Below, in pieces: positions 7,777 to 15,843 of a stretch of DNA of 32,081 nt (the first letter of the stretch is position 1; each line of letters starts with the position of its first letter). Below the pieces are notes generated by a model. It had not been told where the DNA came from. It was given only the letters and a program-made list of their open reading frames with translations, and searched no databases. The stretch comes from Spirochaetia bacterium (GTDB taxonomy: Bacteria; Spirochaetota; Spirochaetia; DAHUYW01): positions 1-32,081 of the forward strand of contig JASHNV010000190.1 of the NCBI GenBank assembly GCA_030041455.1. Direction: 5' to 3'. The position numbers and the translations under genes were made by a program.

Positions 7777-8814
7777 ATGAAACGATTCGTACCGAGTTTC
7801 GTTGCGCTTTTTTTCCTGATTGGCGGTACGCTGGCGTTCGCCGGCGGGCAACACGAGAAGGCCGGTGCGGCACCGGCCGCAGCATCGCCGAGCCCGGTGA
7901 AGATCGCGGCAATCATTAAAGGGCTTGACAACCCTTACTTCCAGGCCATGGAACAGGGGCTCGAGGCACAGGCCAAGGCTGACAACGTGTCGCTGACCGT
8001 TCAGGCGGCCACTTCGATTACCGATACCGCGGGCCAGGCGGACAAGCTGAACGCGCTCGCCGGCCAGGACTATTCGTGCTACATCGTTAACCCGATCTCG
8101 GGCACCAACTTGATTCAGGGCATCGCCCAGATAACCGCGGAGAACAAGCCGATCATCAACATCGACAATCCGGTCGATGCGACCGCCGCGCAAGCCGCTA
8201 ACGCGAAGATCGCCACCTACATCGGAACCGACAACGTGCAAGCGGGGCGGATCGCAGGAAAGCACATGAGCGAGTTGCTTCCCAATGGGGGTGATGTTGC
8301 GGTGATCGGCGGCATCGCCGGGGATGTGACCAGCGCGGCGCGCATCAAGGGCTTCGAAGAGGGAATCGCTTCGAACGTCAACGTTGTGCAGACCGTCGCT
8401 GCCAACTGGAACCGCCAGCAGGCCTTCACTCAAGCCGACACCGTCCTTCGCGCCCGTCCCAGTCTAGCTGGCTTCTTCGTGGCCAACGATGATATGGGAC
8501 TCGGCGTTGCCCGCGCCGTTGCCGACCATGGCCTAACGGGAAAGGTGAAGATCATTAGTGTCGACGGAATCAAGGACGCCCTCCTCGCCGTCAAGGCGGG
8601 ACAGGTGAGCGCCGTCGTCGCTCAGTATCCCTATGCAATGGGCAGCATGGCGGTTCAGGCGTGCGAAGCATCCGCCGCGGGCAAGACGCTGCCGTCGAAT
8701 GTCACCTCGCCGGTCGAGCTGATCACCCAGGACAATGCCGACCAGGCCCTTGCCGTGACCCCAAAGCCGTTCACATCATATTCCAATCCCTTTACGGCGC
8801 TGCTCAACCAGTAG
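7777..8814 (+). CDS. Sugar ABC transporter substrate-binding protein (FrcB/RbsB-like)
   Basis: A 345-residue periplasmic sugar-binding protein. The first 22 or so residues are a Sec signal peptide (MKRFVPSFVALFFLIGGTLA, cleavage near AFA-GG), followed by an Ala/Pro linker. The mature protein has the Peripla_BP_4 opening VKIAAIIKGLDNPYFQAMEQG, the central NPISG segment, GTDNVQAGRIAGKHM, VIGGIAGDVTSAARIKGFEEG, and the later FFVANDDMGLGVARAV hinge. It captures a sugar for the permease and ATPase downstream. The ATG at 7777 is chosen over an earlier in-frame start because it has the ideal ribosome site GGGGGAGG and leads directly into the signal peptide. A large stem-loop after it probably keeps its level above that of the other operon products. 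Confidence 0.93.
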   Translation: MKRFVPSFVALFFLIGGTLAFAGGQHEKAGAAPAAASPSPVKIAAIIKGLDNPYFQAMEQGLEAQAKADNVSLTVQAATSITDTAGQADKLNALAGQDYSCYIVNPISGTNLIQGIAQITAENKPIINIDNPVDATAAQAANAKIATYIGTDNVQAGRIAGKHMSELLPNGGDVAVIGGIAGDVTSAARIKGFEEGIASNVNVVQTVAANWNRQQAFTQADTVLRARPSLAGFFVANDDMGLGVARAVADHGLTGKVKIISVDGIKDALLAVKAGQVSAVVAQYPYAMGSMAVQACEASAAGKTLPSNVTSPVELITQDNADQALAVTPKPFTSYSNPFTALLNQ

Positions 8815-8824
8815 CGCGATCGGT

Positions 8825-8853
8825 GTCTCGGGGGACGAACAGTCCCCCGAGAC
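8825..8853 (+). promoter_or_regulatory. Perfect intercistronic stem-loop between binding protein and permease
   Basis: GTCTCGGGGGAC (8825-8836) pairs over its full 12 bases with GTCCCCCGAGAC (8842-8853) around the 5-base loop GAACA. There is no T-run after it; the permease ribosome site AAGGAG follows at 8857-8862. Such hairpins in binding-protein operons usually stabilise the upstream message or damp downstream expression, which fits the need for excess binding protein. Confidence 0.85.
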
Positions 8854-8868
8854 TTCAAGGAGTTTTTC

Positions 8869-9843
8869 ATGGAGAACGGCTCCACTGCCTTGCGTGAAAC
8901 GGAGCGCTGGACTCTTTCCTTGCGGGAACCTGGCTTCTGGGCGGACCAGGCGGCGCTTGTTGGGCTGATAACCCTGGCGATCGTATTTGAGCTCATCAAT
9001 CCGACCTTTCTCAGCGCGGGCAATATCCGGGCGATTCTGGACGCCTCGGCCATCCTGATCATCCTGTCGGTCGGGCAGACCTTCGTGATAGCGACGGGGG
9101 GCATCGACCTGTCGGTCGCCTCCGCTATGACCTTCGGCACGGTGATCCTCGGCGAGATTTTTCGCTTCGGTTGGGGGCTAGTGCCCGCCTGTATTCTCTC
9201 CATCGTAGCGGGGGCCTTCGTGGGCGCGATCAACGGAGCACTGATCGGGCGCGGCAAGATCACTGACTTCATCGTGACCCTTGGCACCCTTAGCGCCGCC
9301 TCCGGCGGAGCGTTGATCCTGTCGAGCGGCGAGCCCATCACCATCATCAGTGCCAATCTGCTTCGCTTTGCGACCAGCAGCCTATGGGTCTTCCGCACCT
9401 CGTTCATCATTGCGCTTGTCGTGGCCGTCCTTGCGCACGTAGTTCTATTCCGAGCCCGTCTGGGGACTCATGTTCTGGCAACCGGCGGCTCGCCGGAAGC
9501 AGCCAACGCCATGGGCATCAGCGTCGCCTCGACAAAGTTCGCGGCCTACTTCATCTCCGGGCTCCTTGCAGGGCTCGGCGGTATTCTTTTCGTTGCGCGA
9601 ATCGGAGCTGCCGAGCCGGCAGTCGATACCTCGTTTATTCTGAACTCGGTGGCGGCGGTGGTGCTGGGAGGGGTGAGCCTCTTCGGAGGGCGCGCCACCA
9701 TCCTCGGCCCCTTTGTCGGAGCGATTCTCCTGGCGGCCTTGGTGAACGGGCTTACGTTGGTGGGCGTCTCGCAGTTCTACCAGCCGCTCTCCGTCGGAAT
9801 CGTCGTTGTTCTAGCCGCCTTCCTAGGGAGGCTCAGAAAATGA
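8869..9843 (+). CDS. Sugar ABC transporter permease (FrcC/RbsC-like)
   Basis: A 324-residue inner-membrane permease of the BPD_transp_2 family. It is hydrophobic throughout, with about eight to ten membrane helices. Family landmarks are visible: NIRAILDASAILIILSVGQTFVIATGGIDLSV, then IGRGKITDFIVTLGTLS, the cytoplasmic EAANAMGISVASTKFAAYFISGLLAGLGGIL loop that contacts the ATPase, and AVVLGGVSLFGGRATILGP. It forms the channel for the sugar delivered by the binding protein. The ATG at 8869 has AAGGAG 6 bases upstream. Its stop overlaps the ATPase start (ATGA, 9840-9843), so the two are translated together. Confidence 0.93.
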   Translation: MENGSTALRETERWTLSLREPGFWADQAALVGLITLAIVFELINPTFLSAGNIRAILDASAILIILSVGQTFVIATGGIDLSVASAMTFGTVILGEIFRFGWGLVPACILSIVAGAFVGAINGALIGRGKITDFIVTLGTLSAASGGALILSSGEPITIISANLLRFATSSLWVFRTSFIIALVVAVLAHVVLFRARLGTHVLATGGSPEAANAMGISVASTKFAAYFISGLLAGLGGILFVARIGAAEPAVDTSFILNSVAAVVLGGVSLFGGRATILGPFVGAILLAALVNGLTLVGVSQFYQPLSVGIVVVLAAFLGRLRK

Positions 9844-10619
9844 TCGGCCCCAACGGATTGGCTCCTGGCGCCTCGGCAAATGTCCTGCTTGAGGTACACC
9901 AGCTCTCGTACGCCTACGGGAGGATACAGGCGCTGAAAGAGGTCTCCATGACGCTGCACCGCGGCGAGATCACCGCCCTCGTGGGCGACAACGGCGCCGG
10001 AAAGTCGACGCTTATCCGCTGCGTCTGCGGGATTCTCCGGCCTCAGGGCGGTCAGATGCTTTTTGAAGGCCACGGGCTGGACCTCCGCTCGGCGGAGGAT
10101 GCCCGGGAAGCAGGGATCGAGACGGTCCATCAGAACCTAGCGTTGGTTGAAGATCTCACGGTTTGGCAGAACCTCTTTCTCAATCGGGAGCTCGTGACGA
10201 GAATCGGGCCGTTCGCCTTTCTTGCTCGCGGAGCGATGCGGCGTCGAGCGAGTGAGATGCTCTCGGCGCTCACCATCAACATCCCATCGGTCCAGGCGCC
10301 CGTGCGCAGGCTCTCCGGGGGACAGCGTCAGGCCGTCGCAATCTGCCGAGCTACCGGATTTAGCTCGAAGCTCATCATCATGGACGAGCCGACCGCTGCA
10401 CTCGGGGTGCAGGAGACCGCCCTTGTGGAGGAGCTCATCCTCAAGCTTCGCTCGGAAGGGCACTCCGTCCTCCTGGTAAGTCATAACTTCGACCAGGTGA
10501 TGCGCCTGACAGATCAGGTCTGGGTGATGCGCGCGGGACGTTGCGTCGGGGGGCGGCGCACAGTCCAGACCGACGGCCAGGAGATCGTCGGGATGATAAC
10601 CGGAGTCGTTTCGGCGTGA
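9840..10619 (+). CDS. Sugar ABC transporter ATP-binding protein, single domain (FrcA-like)
   Basis: A 259-residue ATPase with one complete nucleotide-binding domain: Walker A GDNGAGKST (49-57), signature LSGGQ (158-162), Walker B LIIMDEP with catalytic E183, and the H-loop histidine H215. Most RbsA/MglA-type importers carry two such domains in one protein of about 500 residues; a single domain of about 260 residues is typical of the FrcA fructose importer group, which must dimerise. The start overlaps the permease stop as ATGA. Upstream in-frame sequence from 9384 is only the permease gene read in another frame. Confidence 0.93.
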   Translation: MIGPNGLAPGASANVLLEVHQLSYAYGRIQALKEVSMTLHRGEITALVGDNGAGKSTLIRCVCGILRPQGGQMLFEGHGLDLRSAEDAREAGIETVHQNLALVEDLTVWQNLFLNRELVTRIGPFAFLARGAMRRRASEMLSALTINIPSVQAPVRRLSGGQRQAVAICRATGFSSKLIIMDEPTAALGVQETALVEELILKLRSEGHSVLLVSHNFDQVMRLTDQVWVMRAGRCVGGRRTVQTDGQEIVGMITGVVSA

Positions 10620-10673
10620 GGGATCGAAGCGATCGCGCAGTCCTCGTTCGTAGCAAGGAGAAAACAAACTACT

Positions 10674-11555
10674 ATGTCCGCCACAGCGCAGTCCAATCAA
10701 CTCGGAGTTCATGCGCTCGTCTGGGTAGGCGACGCAACTCCCGGCTCCGTCGCCTTCGCGGTCAAACAGACGAAGCGCGCGGGGTTTGACCTTCTCGAGC
10801 TTTCGTTGCACGATCTGGTTAACATGGACCTTGCATCCGCACGCAAGGAGCTGCAGTCCGCCGGCATCGGTGTGGCGTGCTCCCGCGGTCTGGCGTTCGA
10901 TGCGGACGTCTCGAGCGACGACCCTACGGTGGTCGCCCGCGGCGAGGCTCTGCTCAGAGAATCGCTTGAGGCGACCGCGCTTCTCGGCGGAAGCTGCATG
11001 ACCGGGGCGCTCTACAGCGCCCTCGGAAAGTACGGTTCGCAGGTGAAGCCTGCGGGACGACGAAATCTGGTGACGGTCCTCAAGAACCTTGCCGCGGAAG
11101 CGCGAGGCAAGGGAATCACACTCGGGATTGAGGTGTGTAACCGCTACGAGACAAACGTGATCAACACCGCAAGCGATGCGCTCCGGCTCTGCGATGAGAT
11201 CGGCGAGGACAATGTGAGGGTCCACCTCGACACGTACCATATGAACATCGAAGAGGATGACTTCGTCCGCCCGGTTCACGAGGCCGGCGATCGGCTCGGC
11301 TACGTCCATATCGGGGAAAATCACCGGGGCTATCTCGGCTCGGGTCACATCGATTTCACCTCCTTTTTCCATGCCCTTTCCGACATCCGGTATCGCGGAC
11401 CAATCACCTTTGAATCCTTTTCCTCCTCGGTTGTCGCGCGCGATCTGTCCGACAGCCTTGCGATCTGGCGGAACCTGTGGGAGAACGGTATGGATTTGGC
11501 GATGCACGCTCGCGCCTTTATGATTAATCATCTGAACGCGAGCCGGAGCGGATGA
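10674..11555 (+). CDS. Ketose 3-epimerase (D-psicose/D-tagatose 3-epimerase-like)
   Basis: A 293-residue TIM-barrel sugar epimerase of the AP-endonuclease-2 fold. The four metal-binding positions of psicose/tagatose 3-epimerases can be placed: the Glu in TLGIEVCNRYETN, the Asp in VRVHLDTYHMNIEE, the His in YVHIGENHRG, and the Glu in ITFESFSS. The HMNIEE and GENHRG segments are typical of ketose epimerases and less so of xylose isomerases or myo-inosose enzymes. It would invert carbon 3 of a ketose in the cytoplasm after import. AAGGAG lies 13 bases before the ATG. Its stop overlaps the kinase start (ATGA), tying epimerisation to phosphorylation. The exact sugar cannot be read from sequence. 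Confidence 0.85.
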   Translation: MSATAQSNQLGVHALVWVGDATPGSVAFAVKQTKRAGFDLLELSLHDLVNMDLASARKELQSAGIGVACSRGLAFDADVSSDDPTVVARGEALLRESLEATALLGGSCMTGALYSALGKYGSQVKPAGRRNLVTVLKNLAAEARGKGITLGIEVCNRYETNVINTASDALRLCDEIGEDNVRVHLDTYHMNIEEDDFVRPVHEAGDRLGYVHIGENHRGYLGSGHIDFTSFFHALSDIRYRGPITFESFSSSVVARDLSDSLAIWRNLWENGMDLAMHARAFMINHLNASRSG

Positions 11556-12229
11556 TCGGCCTCTCGGATTTGGCCGAACGCGCCCGCGGGCTCTGCGAAA
11601 AGGCCGCCCCGGGGCGGGCTCTCATCGGGATCGCTGGACCTCCGGGAGCCGGCAAGAGCACCCTCGCGGAGGGACTCTACGAGATCCTACGCGAGTCGCC
11701 ACCGCCCGGCCTGCCGCAGCTCGAGTGGGTCGCCTATCTGCCGATGGATGGCTATCATCTGGCCGACGTACAGCTCGTGCGCCTCGGCAGGCGCAACCGC
11801 AAGGGGGCGCCGGACTCCTTTGATGCCGGCGGCTACCTCGCTACCTTACGGAGAGTCAGGGAGGAGCTGGACGATCCTATCTATGTGCCGGGCTTCGAGC
11901 GGACCATCGAGCAGCCGATCGCTGCGAGCATCGCGGTGGAGCCGCCGGTCCGCCTGGTGCTGACCGAGGGCAACTACCTACTGCTACCCGACGGGAAATG
12001 GCCGGAGGTCCGCGAAGCCTTCGACGAGGTCTGGTACGTCGATCTCGACGACGACGTGCGACTCGCCCGGCTGACCGCGCGGCACGTCAAGTTCGGAAAA
12101 AGCCCCGAGGTCGCCGCCGCTTGGGTCAGGGAAGTGGACGAGCCCAACGCTCGTGTCATCAAGGCCAGCCGGGCACGGGCCGAACTCATCGTTCCGGCCT
12201 CCGTCCTCGATGAGCTGCTGCGGCGTTGA
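11552..12229 (+). CDS. FrcK-like sugar/nucleoside kinase (P-loop)
   Basis: A 225-residue P-loop kinase related to uridine kinase and pantothenate kinase, and to FrcK found in fructose ABC loci. Walker A is GPPGAGKST (29-37). The substrate-side motif LPMDGYHL and the stretch RKGAPDSFDAGGY are characteristic of the FrcK group, followed by YVPGFERTIEQP and a lid region LTARHVKFGK. It probably phosphorylates the imported or epimerised sugar with ATP. It is the last gene of the operon and overlaps the epimerase by four bases. No clear terminator follows it within 60 bases. Confidence 0.82.
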   Translation: MIGLSDLAERARGLCEKAAPGRALIGIAGPPGAGKSTLAEGLYEILRESPPPGLPQLEWVAYLPMDGYHLADVQLVRLGRRNRKGAPDSFDAGGYLATLRRVREELDDPIYVPGFERTIEQPIAASIAVEPPVRLVLTEGNYLLLPDGKWPEVREAFDEVWYVDLDDDVRLARLTARHVKFGKSPEVAAAWVREVDEPNARVIKASRARAELIVPASVLDELLRR

Positions 12230-12490
12230 AGGCTCTGCTCTCATCCGGACGGTTGAGCGCCCGAGAGCCCCGCCACACGGCGCGAGACGTTCGGAAAGCC
12301 CATTGCCGCTCAGCGAAGCGCCGTCAGGATGTTGGGCACCTCATCCGGGGACCTGCGAGCAAAGACAACTCGTTGTTCGCCTGCGATCGAAGCCCGCCCG
12401 CTCGGGTGATCTCATTCGTCTCATTTTAGCCCCCTTGAGCGAAGTATCAATCACCGGCATCAGGAGCGGTAGGTGGGGGAGAAATGACGG
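12230..12490. other. Gene-free stretch after the sugar operon
   Basis: About 260 bases. I see no convincing gene, hairpin terminator or repeat. Short open frames on the plus strand start right after the kinase stop but are Arg/Ser-rich and carry no motif. It separates the sugar operon from the truncated gene next to the tRNA and is likely part of a recombination scar. Confidence 0.4.
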
Positions 12491-12714
12491 TCACTCATGA
12501 TCGCCGATCAGCGGGCGGATCTCCGTTTCATAGGCTATCAGCGCTTGAAACGCCGGGGCTGGCTTCGCATTCTTCGGCAGAATCCCGCCCGGAGCCAGCC
12601 GTAGGTCCTCCAGTGTCGGTTCCTCGCCGAGCGACAGAGACTCAAATGCTTGTATGTACGTGCTGAGCGGTTTGCGATCGACGCCGAACGCGTCGATGTA
12701 GGCTGGAAAAATCT
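12491..12714 (-). pseudogene. C-terminal gene fragment abutting the tRNA-Leu 3' end
   Basis: Reading leftward from the tRNA's 3' end, one frame stays open for 74 codons to a TGA at 12491-12493. It looks like true coding sequence (AYIDAFGVDRKPLSTYIQAF, later LAPGGILPKNAKPAPAFQAL). There is no start codon or ribosome site; extending the frame upstream only reads through the tRNA. The piece is therefore probably the 3' end of a gene whose front was removed when DNA recombined at the tRNA. I do not recognise the family. It is a poor match to an integrase, since no catalytic Arg-His-x-x-Arg or Tyr motif is visible. Confidence 0.5.
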
Positions 12715-12798
12715 TGCGGCGAAGAGGACTTGAACCTCCACGGGGGAACCCCCACCAGCCCCTCAAGCTGGCGTGTCTACCAATTTCACCACCGCCGC
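12715..12798 (-). tRNA. tRNA-Leu (anticodon GAG)
   Basis: An 84-nt class II tRNA. The acceptor arm GCGGCGG pairs with TCGCCGC (one G-U), and the discriminator is A. The anticodon stem CCAGC/GCTGG holds the loop TTGAGGG with anticodon GAG, reading CUU/CUC leucine codons. A long variable arm (TGGGGG-TT-CCCCCG) is typical of leucine tRNAs. The T arm is GGAGG-TTCAAGT-CCTCT. CCA is not encoded. It lies 102 bases downstream of pepF on the same strand. Confidence 0.95.
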
Positions 12799-12900
12799 GT
12801 TGCGACTCCAGATCCTAACTTCTCGGGATTTCTCTGTCAAGACAAGTCGCCGGCTCTGATTCGAGGTCGTTCGCGTCTTCTGCGGCGAGAGACCCCCGTC

Positions 12901-14703
12901 TTACAGGAGATCCTCCAACGCGTGCACCTTTTCCCTGAAGGTGTCGAGCGCCGCCTGGATCGGAGCGGGGCTGCTCATGTCGACCCCGGCGAGAGCGAGG
13001 GACTCCAGGGGATAGCGAGACCCGCCGGAACGCAGGAACGCGAGGTAGTCGTTCCGCTCGCGCTCTCCCCCCGAGAGTACGCGCCGCGAGAGCGCGATGG
13101 CAGCCGACATTCCGGTCGCGTATTTGTAGACGTAGAAAGCGTGGTAGAAGTGCGGGATGCGCAGGCCTTCAAGATCGCTTACCTCCTCGATCGCGACCTC
13201 GGGTCCGAAGTATTTGCGAAGGAGTTTCCCGTATTCCGTCCGGATCGATTCCACGGTCAGCGTACCCCCCGACTCGACCATCCTGTGGGCGACGTGCTCG
13301 AACTCGGCAAACATCGTCTGGCGGTAAATGGTTGCGATGATGTCGTCGACCTCCTTGCCGACGAGGTAGGCGCGCATCGCCCTCGATTCGGCTCGCTCGA
13401 GGAGGAAATGGGCGAGGAGCTCCTCGTTGAAGGTGGAGGCGACCTCGGCCTCGAAGATCGTGTAGTTATAGTGCTGGAAGGGGTTGGACGCGACGCTATA
13501 CCAGGAGTGCATCGAATGGCCCCCCTCGTGCGCGAGGGTGAACACGTCCCGCAGAACGTCTTCCTTGTAGTTCAGGAGGATGTAGGGATCGCCGGCAAAA
13601 GAGCCCGCCGAGAACGCTCCGGAGCGTTTCCCTTTGTTCTCGAACCGGTCAACCCAGCCGCCGAGGAGTCCCGCCCGGAGCTGCTCTCCGTACTCGTCTC
13701 CGAGCGGCTTGAGTGCGGGGATCACGACGTCTACCGCCTGCTCGTAGCCATGGGTGACCTTGATGTCCTTCACGAGGGGAACGTACACGTCGTAGAGGCG
13801 GAGCTTGTCGACGCCGAGGACCCGGCGCCTGAGCTCGTAGTACCGGTGCAGGGTGTCGAGGTTGTTCCCGACCGTCGCGACGAGGTTGTCGTAGACCGTT
13901 TCCGGCACCTTGTCGGGAAAGAGGGCCGCCGCCCGCGCCGAGGGGAAATTGCGGACGCGCGCCCGGTAGAGGTCGAGATGAACGCTCCCGGCGTACAGCG
14001 AGGCAAGGGTGTTCTTGTGGCGGTCGAAGCCTTCGTAGAAGCGGAAGTAGGCGGTCTTCCGAATCTCCCGGTCGGAATTGATCATGAAGGAGCTGTAGCT
14101 CGACTGGCTGAGCGGCTTGAGTCCCTCCGGCGTCTCGATCGCGCCGAACTCGAGATCCACGTCGGTAAGCGCGCCGAAGGTCTTCGAGGCGGTCTGGCTC
14201 GCCTCCGCCTGCATCGCGAGGAGGCGCTCCTCGGAGGCCGAAAGAACGTGGGGCTTGAAGCGAAGGATTTTCCGAAGGGAGATGACGAAATCACGGAGGA
14301 GGTCGTCCGAGAGGTACGACGCCATGGTTTCGTCGGGAATTGCCTGGATCTCGGGGGTTTGGTAGCTCGCAAGCGCCTCGGCGCGGCTCGCCACGGCCAT
14401 GAAGCGGGCGAACCGATCCTGATTTCGGCTGTCGCCGGCGTCCTCGCTCAAGCGAAGCTGGGCATAGTGGCCGAGGCGCTCCTCGAGGAGACCGACCGTG
14501 TTCATGAAATCGAACCCCTCGCGGAGGGTTGCCGCCGATTCTCCGAGCCGCCCCTTGAAGCGCTCGATTCCGGGAAGAAGTCCCTCGAAGGCTCGAAGGC
14601 CCTCCTCCCATCCGGCCTCGTCGGCGAAGAGCTTCGAGAGGTTCCATGTGTAGCGCTTGTCGATCTCCGATCGGGCGGGTATCGTCTCACGTTGCTTTTC
14701 CAT
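12901..14703 (-). CDS. pepF: Oligoendopeptidase F (M3 family metallopeptidase)
   Basis: A 600-residue cytoplasmic zinc peptidase that trims short peptides. The zinc motif is HEGGH (H392, E393, H396), embedded in FTLAHEGGHSMHSWYS, and the third ligand is probably E420 in FEAEVAST. The N-terminal half has the helical PepF_N pattern (YTWNLSKLFADEAGWE, then RLSEDAGDSRNQDRF). The length matches PepF (about 600). The ATG at 14703 follows GAGGAG; an in-frame extension upstream is Arg/Ser-rich and has no family match. A TTGACA promoter lies about 60-85 bases upstream. It probably recycles peptides, alongside the M24 peptidase and Clp/Lon proteases encoded nearby. Confidence 0.95.
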   Translation of the reverse strand: MEKQRETIPARSEIDKRYTWNLSKLFADEAGWEEGLRAFEGLLPGIERFKGRLGESAATLREGFDFMNTVGLLEERLGHYAQLRLSEDAGDSRNQDRFARFMAVASRAEALASYQTPEIQAIPDETMASYLSDDLLRDFVISLRKILRFKPHVLSASEERLLAMQAEASQTASKTFGALTDVDLEFGAIETPEGLKPLSQSSYSSFMINSDREIRKTAYFRFYEGFDRHKNTLASLYAGSVHLDLYRARVRNFPSARAAALFPDKVPETVYDNLVATVGNNLDTLHRYYELRRRVLGVDKLRLYDVYVPLVKDIKVTHGYEQAVDVVIPALKPLGDEYGEQLRAGLLGGWVDRFENKGKRSGAFSAGSFAGDPYILLNYKEDVLRDVFTLAHEGGHSMHSWYSVASNPFQHYNYTIFEAEVASTFNEELLAHFLLERAESRAMRAYLVGKEVDDIIATIYRQTMFAEFEHVAHRMVESGGTLTVESIRTEYGKLLRKYFGPEVAIEEVSDLEGLRIPHFYHAFYVYKYATGMSAAIALSRRVLSGGERERNDYLAFLRSGGSRYPLESLALAGVDMSSPAPIQAALDTFREKVHALEDLL

Positions 14704-14760
14704 TGGTGCTCCTCGCGCGGAGATTCTCCGATCTCGGCCCTCTCCACATCGGCTGGGATC

Positions 14761-14789
14761 ACGGTAAGAACGATCGCTCGCATTGTCAA
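14761..14789 (-). promoter_or_regulatory. Candidate pepF promoter
   Basis: On the minus strand a perfect TTGACA (14789-14784) is followed after 17 bases by TACCGT (14766-14761), a weak -10 box. Transcription would begin near 14754, giving a leader of about 50 bases that includes the GAGGAG ribosome site. Confidence 0.4.
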
Positions 14790-15231
14790 GGCGAGAAGAG
14801 GTCTCGAAGGAAAGGAGACTCCCGCGCCGCGGAGTGAGGCGAGGCTCTTCGAATAAACGCGTGGGGCGTCCCGACGCAGCTTCGCAACCCCACGAGCGTC
14901 GCGGGGAAAAGCCGATCTCCCGATTGGACCGCAAAGGGAGCGTCCGGTCTCCTCCCGAGATGCTCGATTGCCTGCAGGCGACCGATCTGCGGAAGCCGCC
15001 ATTCGCACACTTCCGCTACGCTTCCGCGTCTGTCCGGCAGCTCGTTCGGACGTCCGCAGGCGTCCGCTCTCCGGGCTCGTACGCTTCTTCCGCTTCTCGA
15101 TGACCGGAAGGTCGCCGACCGGCCTCCCCGCTTGGTCGGCCGGAGAAGCCTCATGACAGCCAGAGAAGCGCGCAATGGAGTCTTCTCGAGCGATCTCACG
15201 ACACAGGCGGGGACTCGAGCGTGCACCTCGC
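14790..15231. other. Gene-free stretch between rdgB and pepF
   Basis: About 440 bases without a supportable gene. Open frames on both strands are very arginine-rich, as expected for non-coding GC-rich DNA, and carry no domain motif or good ribosome site. I see no clear terminator for rdgB. It may hold decayed sequence or an untranslated region. Confidence 0.4.
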
Positions 15232-15843
15232 TCAGTCTCGGAGCTCGCCAGACTCGACGAGCGCGCGGAGGGTCTCGGCTATGCGTCTCCCGGCGCGTCC
15301 GCGATGGGAGATGCGGTTTTTCTCCTCGGCCGGAATCTGCGCCACGGTCGCGCCCCGCCCAGGGAGCACGAAGATCGGGTCGTAGCCGAAGCCCCCGCTT
15401 CCGATCGGTTCGGTGCCGATCTCTCCGTGCAGGGTCTCCTGCGCGACGAAGAAGCGATACTCCTCGAGGACGAGCACCATGCAGCACACATAGAACGCCC
15501 TGCGGTCCGCGACGCCGCGCATGTTCTTGAGCAGAAGCTCGTAGCGCTCGACGTCGTCGAGGCGGCGCTTTCCGCCCTCCGACCCGTATCGCGCCGAATA
15601 CACCCCGGGCTCTCCGCCGAGAGCCGGAACCGAGATCCCGGAGTCGTCGGCGATCACGGCTTTGCGGGTCTGACGGTGGAGCGCCATCCCCTTGCCGATC
15701 GCGTTCGCGAGGTAGGTGGTGCCGGTCTCCTCGTATGCAAAATCGAGCCCGAGGTCTCCGGGCGTGAGGATCCGGTGGGCGTCGAGAATCTGGGAGATCT
15801 CCCGCTTCTTGTGGAGATTCCCGGTCGCGAGCAGGATATCCAT
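15232..15843 (-). CDS. rdgB: XTP/dITP pyrophosphatase (RdgB/HAM1)
   Basis: A 203-residue house-cleaning enzyme that hydrolyses dITP, XTP and other non-canonical purine triphosphates to the monophosphate. The family opening MDILLATGNLHKKREI carries the substrate-binding TGN. The catalytic acid pair is in ADDSGI (D66, D67), followed by VPALGGEPGVYSARYG, and then GFGYDPIFVLPG and SHRGRA near the end. Its length is normal for RdgB (about 200). The ATG at 15843 shares a base with the stop of the sigma-like gene (TAATG), so the two are coupled. Confidence 0.95.
   Translation of the reverse strand: MDILLATGNLHKKREISQILDAHRILTPGDLGLDFAYEETGTTYLANAIGKGMALHRQTRKAVIADDSGISVPALGGEPGVYSARYGSEGGKRRLDDVERYELLLKNMRGVADRRAFYVCCMVLVLEEYRFFVAQETLHGEIGTEPIGSGGFGYDPIFVLPGRGATVAQIPAEEKNRISHRGRAGRRIAETLRALVESGELRD

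Noticed and set aside
7666-8433. A 255-codon minus-strand frame opposite the sugar-binding gene
   Set aside because: Shadow frame; the plus strand encodes an obvious signal peptide and binding protein.
9384-9839. N-terminal extension of the ATPase, which might suggest a tandem-domain protein
   Set aside because: That part is the permease gene in another frame. ATG 9840 overlaps the permease stop and starts a complete single domain.
12730-14856. A 708-codon open frame on the plus strand
   Set aside because: It lies opposite pepF, whose motifs are unmistakable, and also covers the tRNA. Its translation is rich in Arg, Glu, Val and Asp with no motif, as expected for a shadow in GC-rich DNA.
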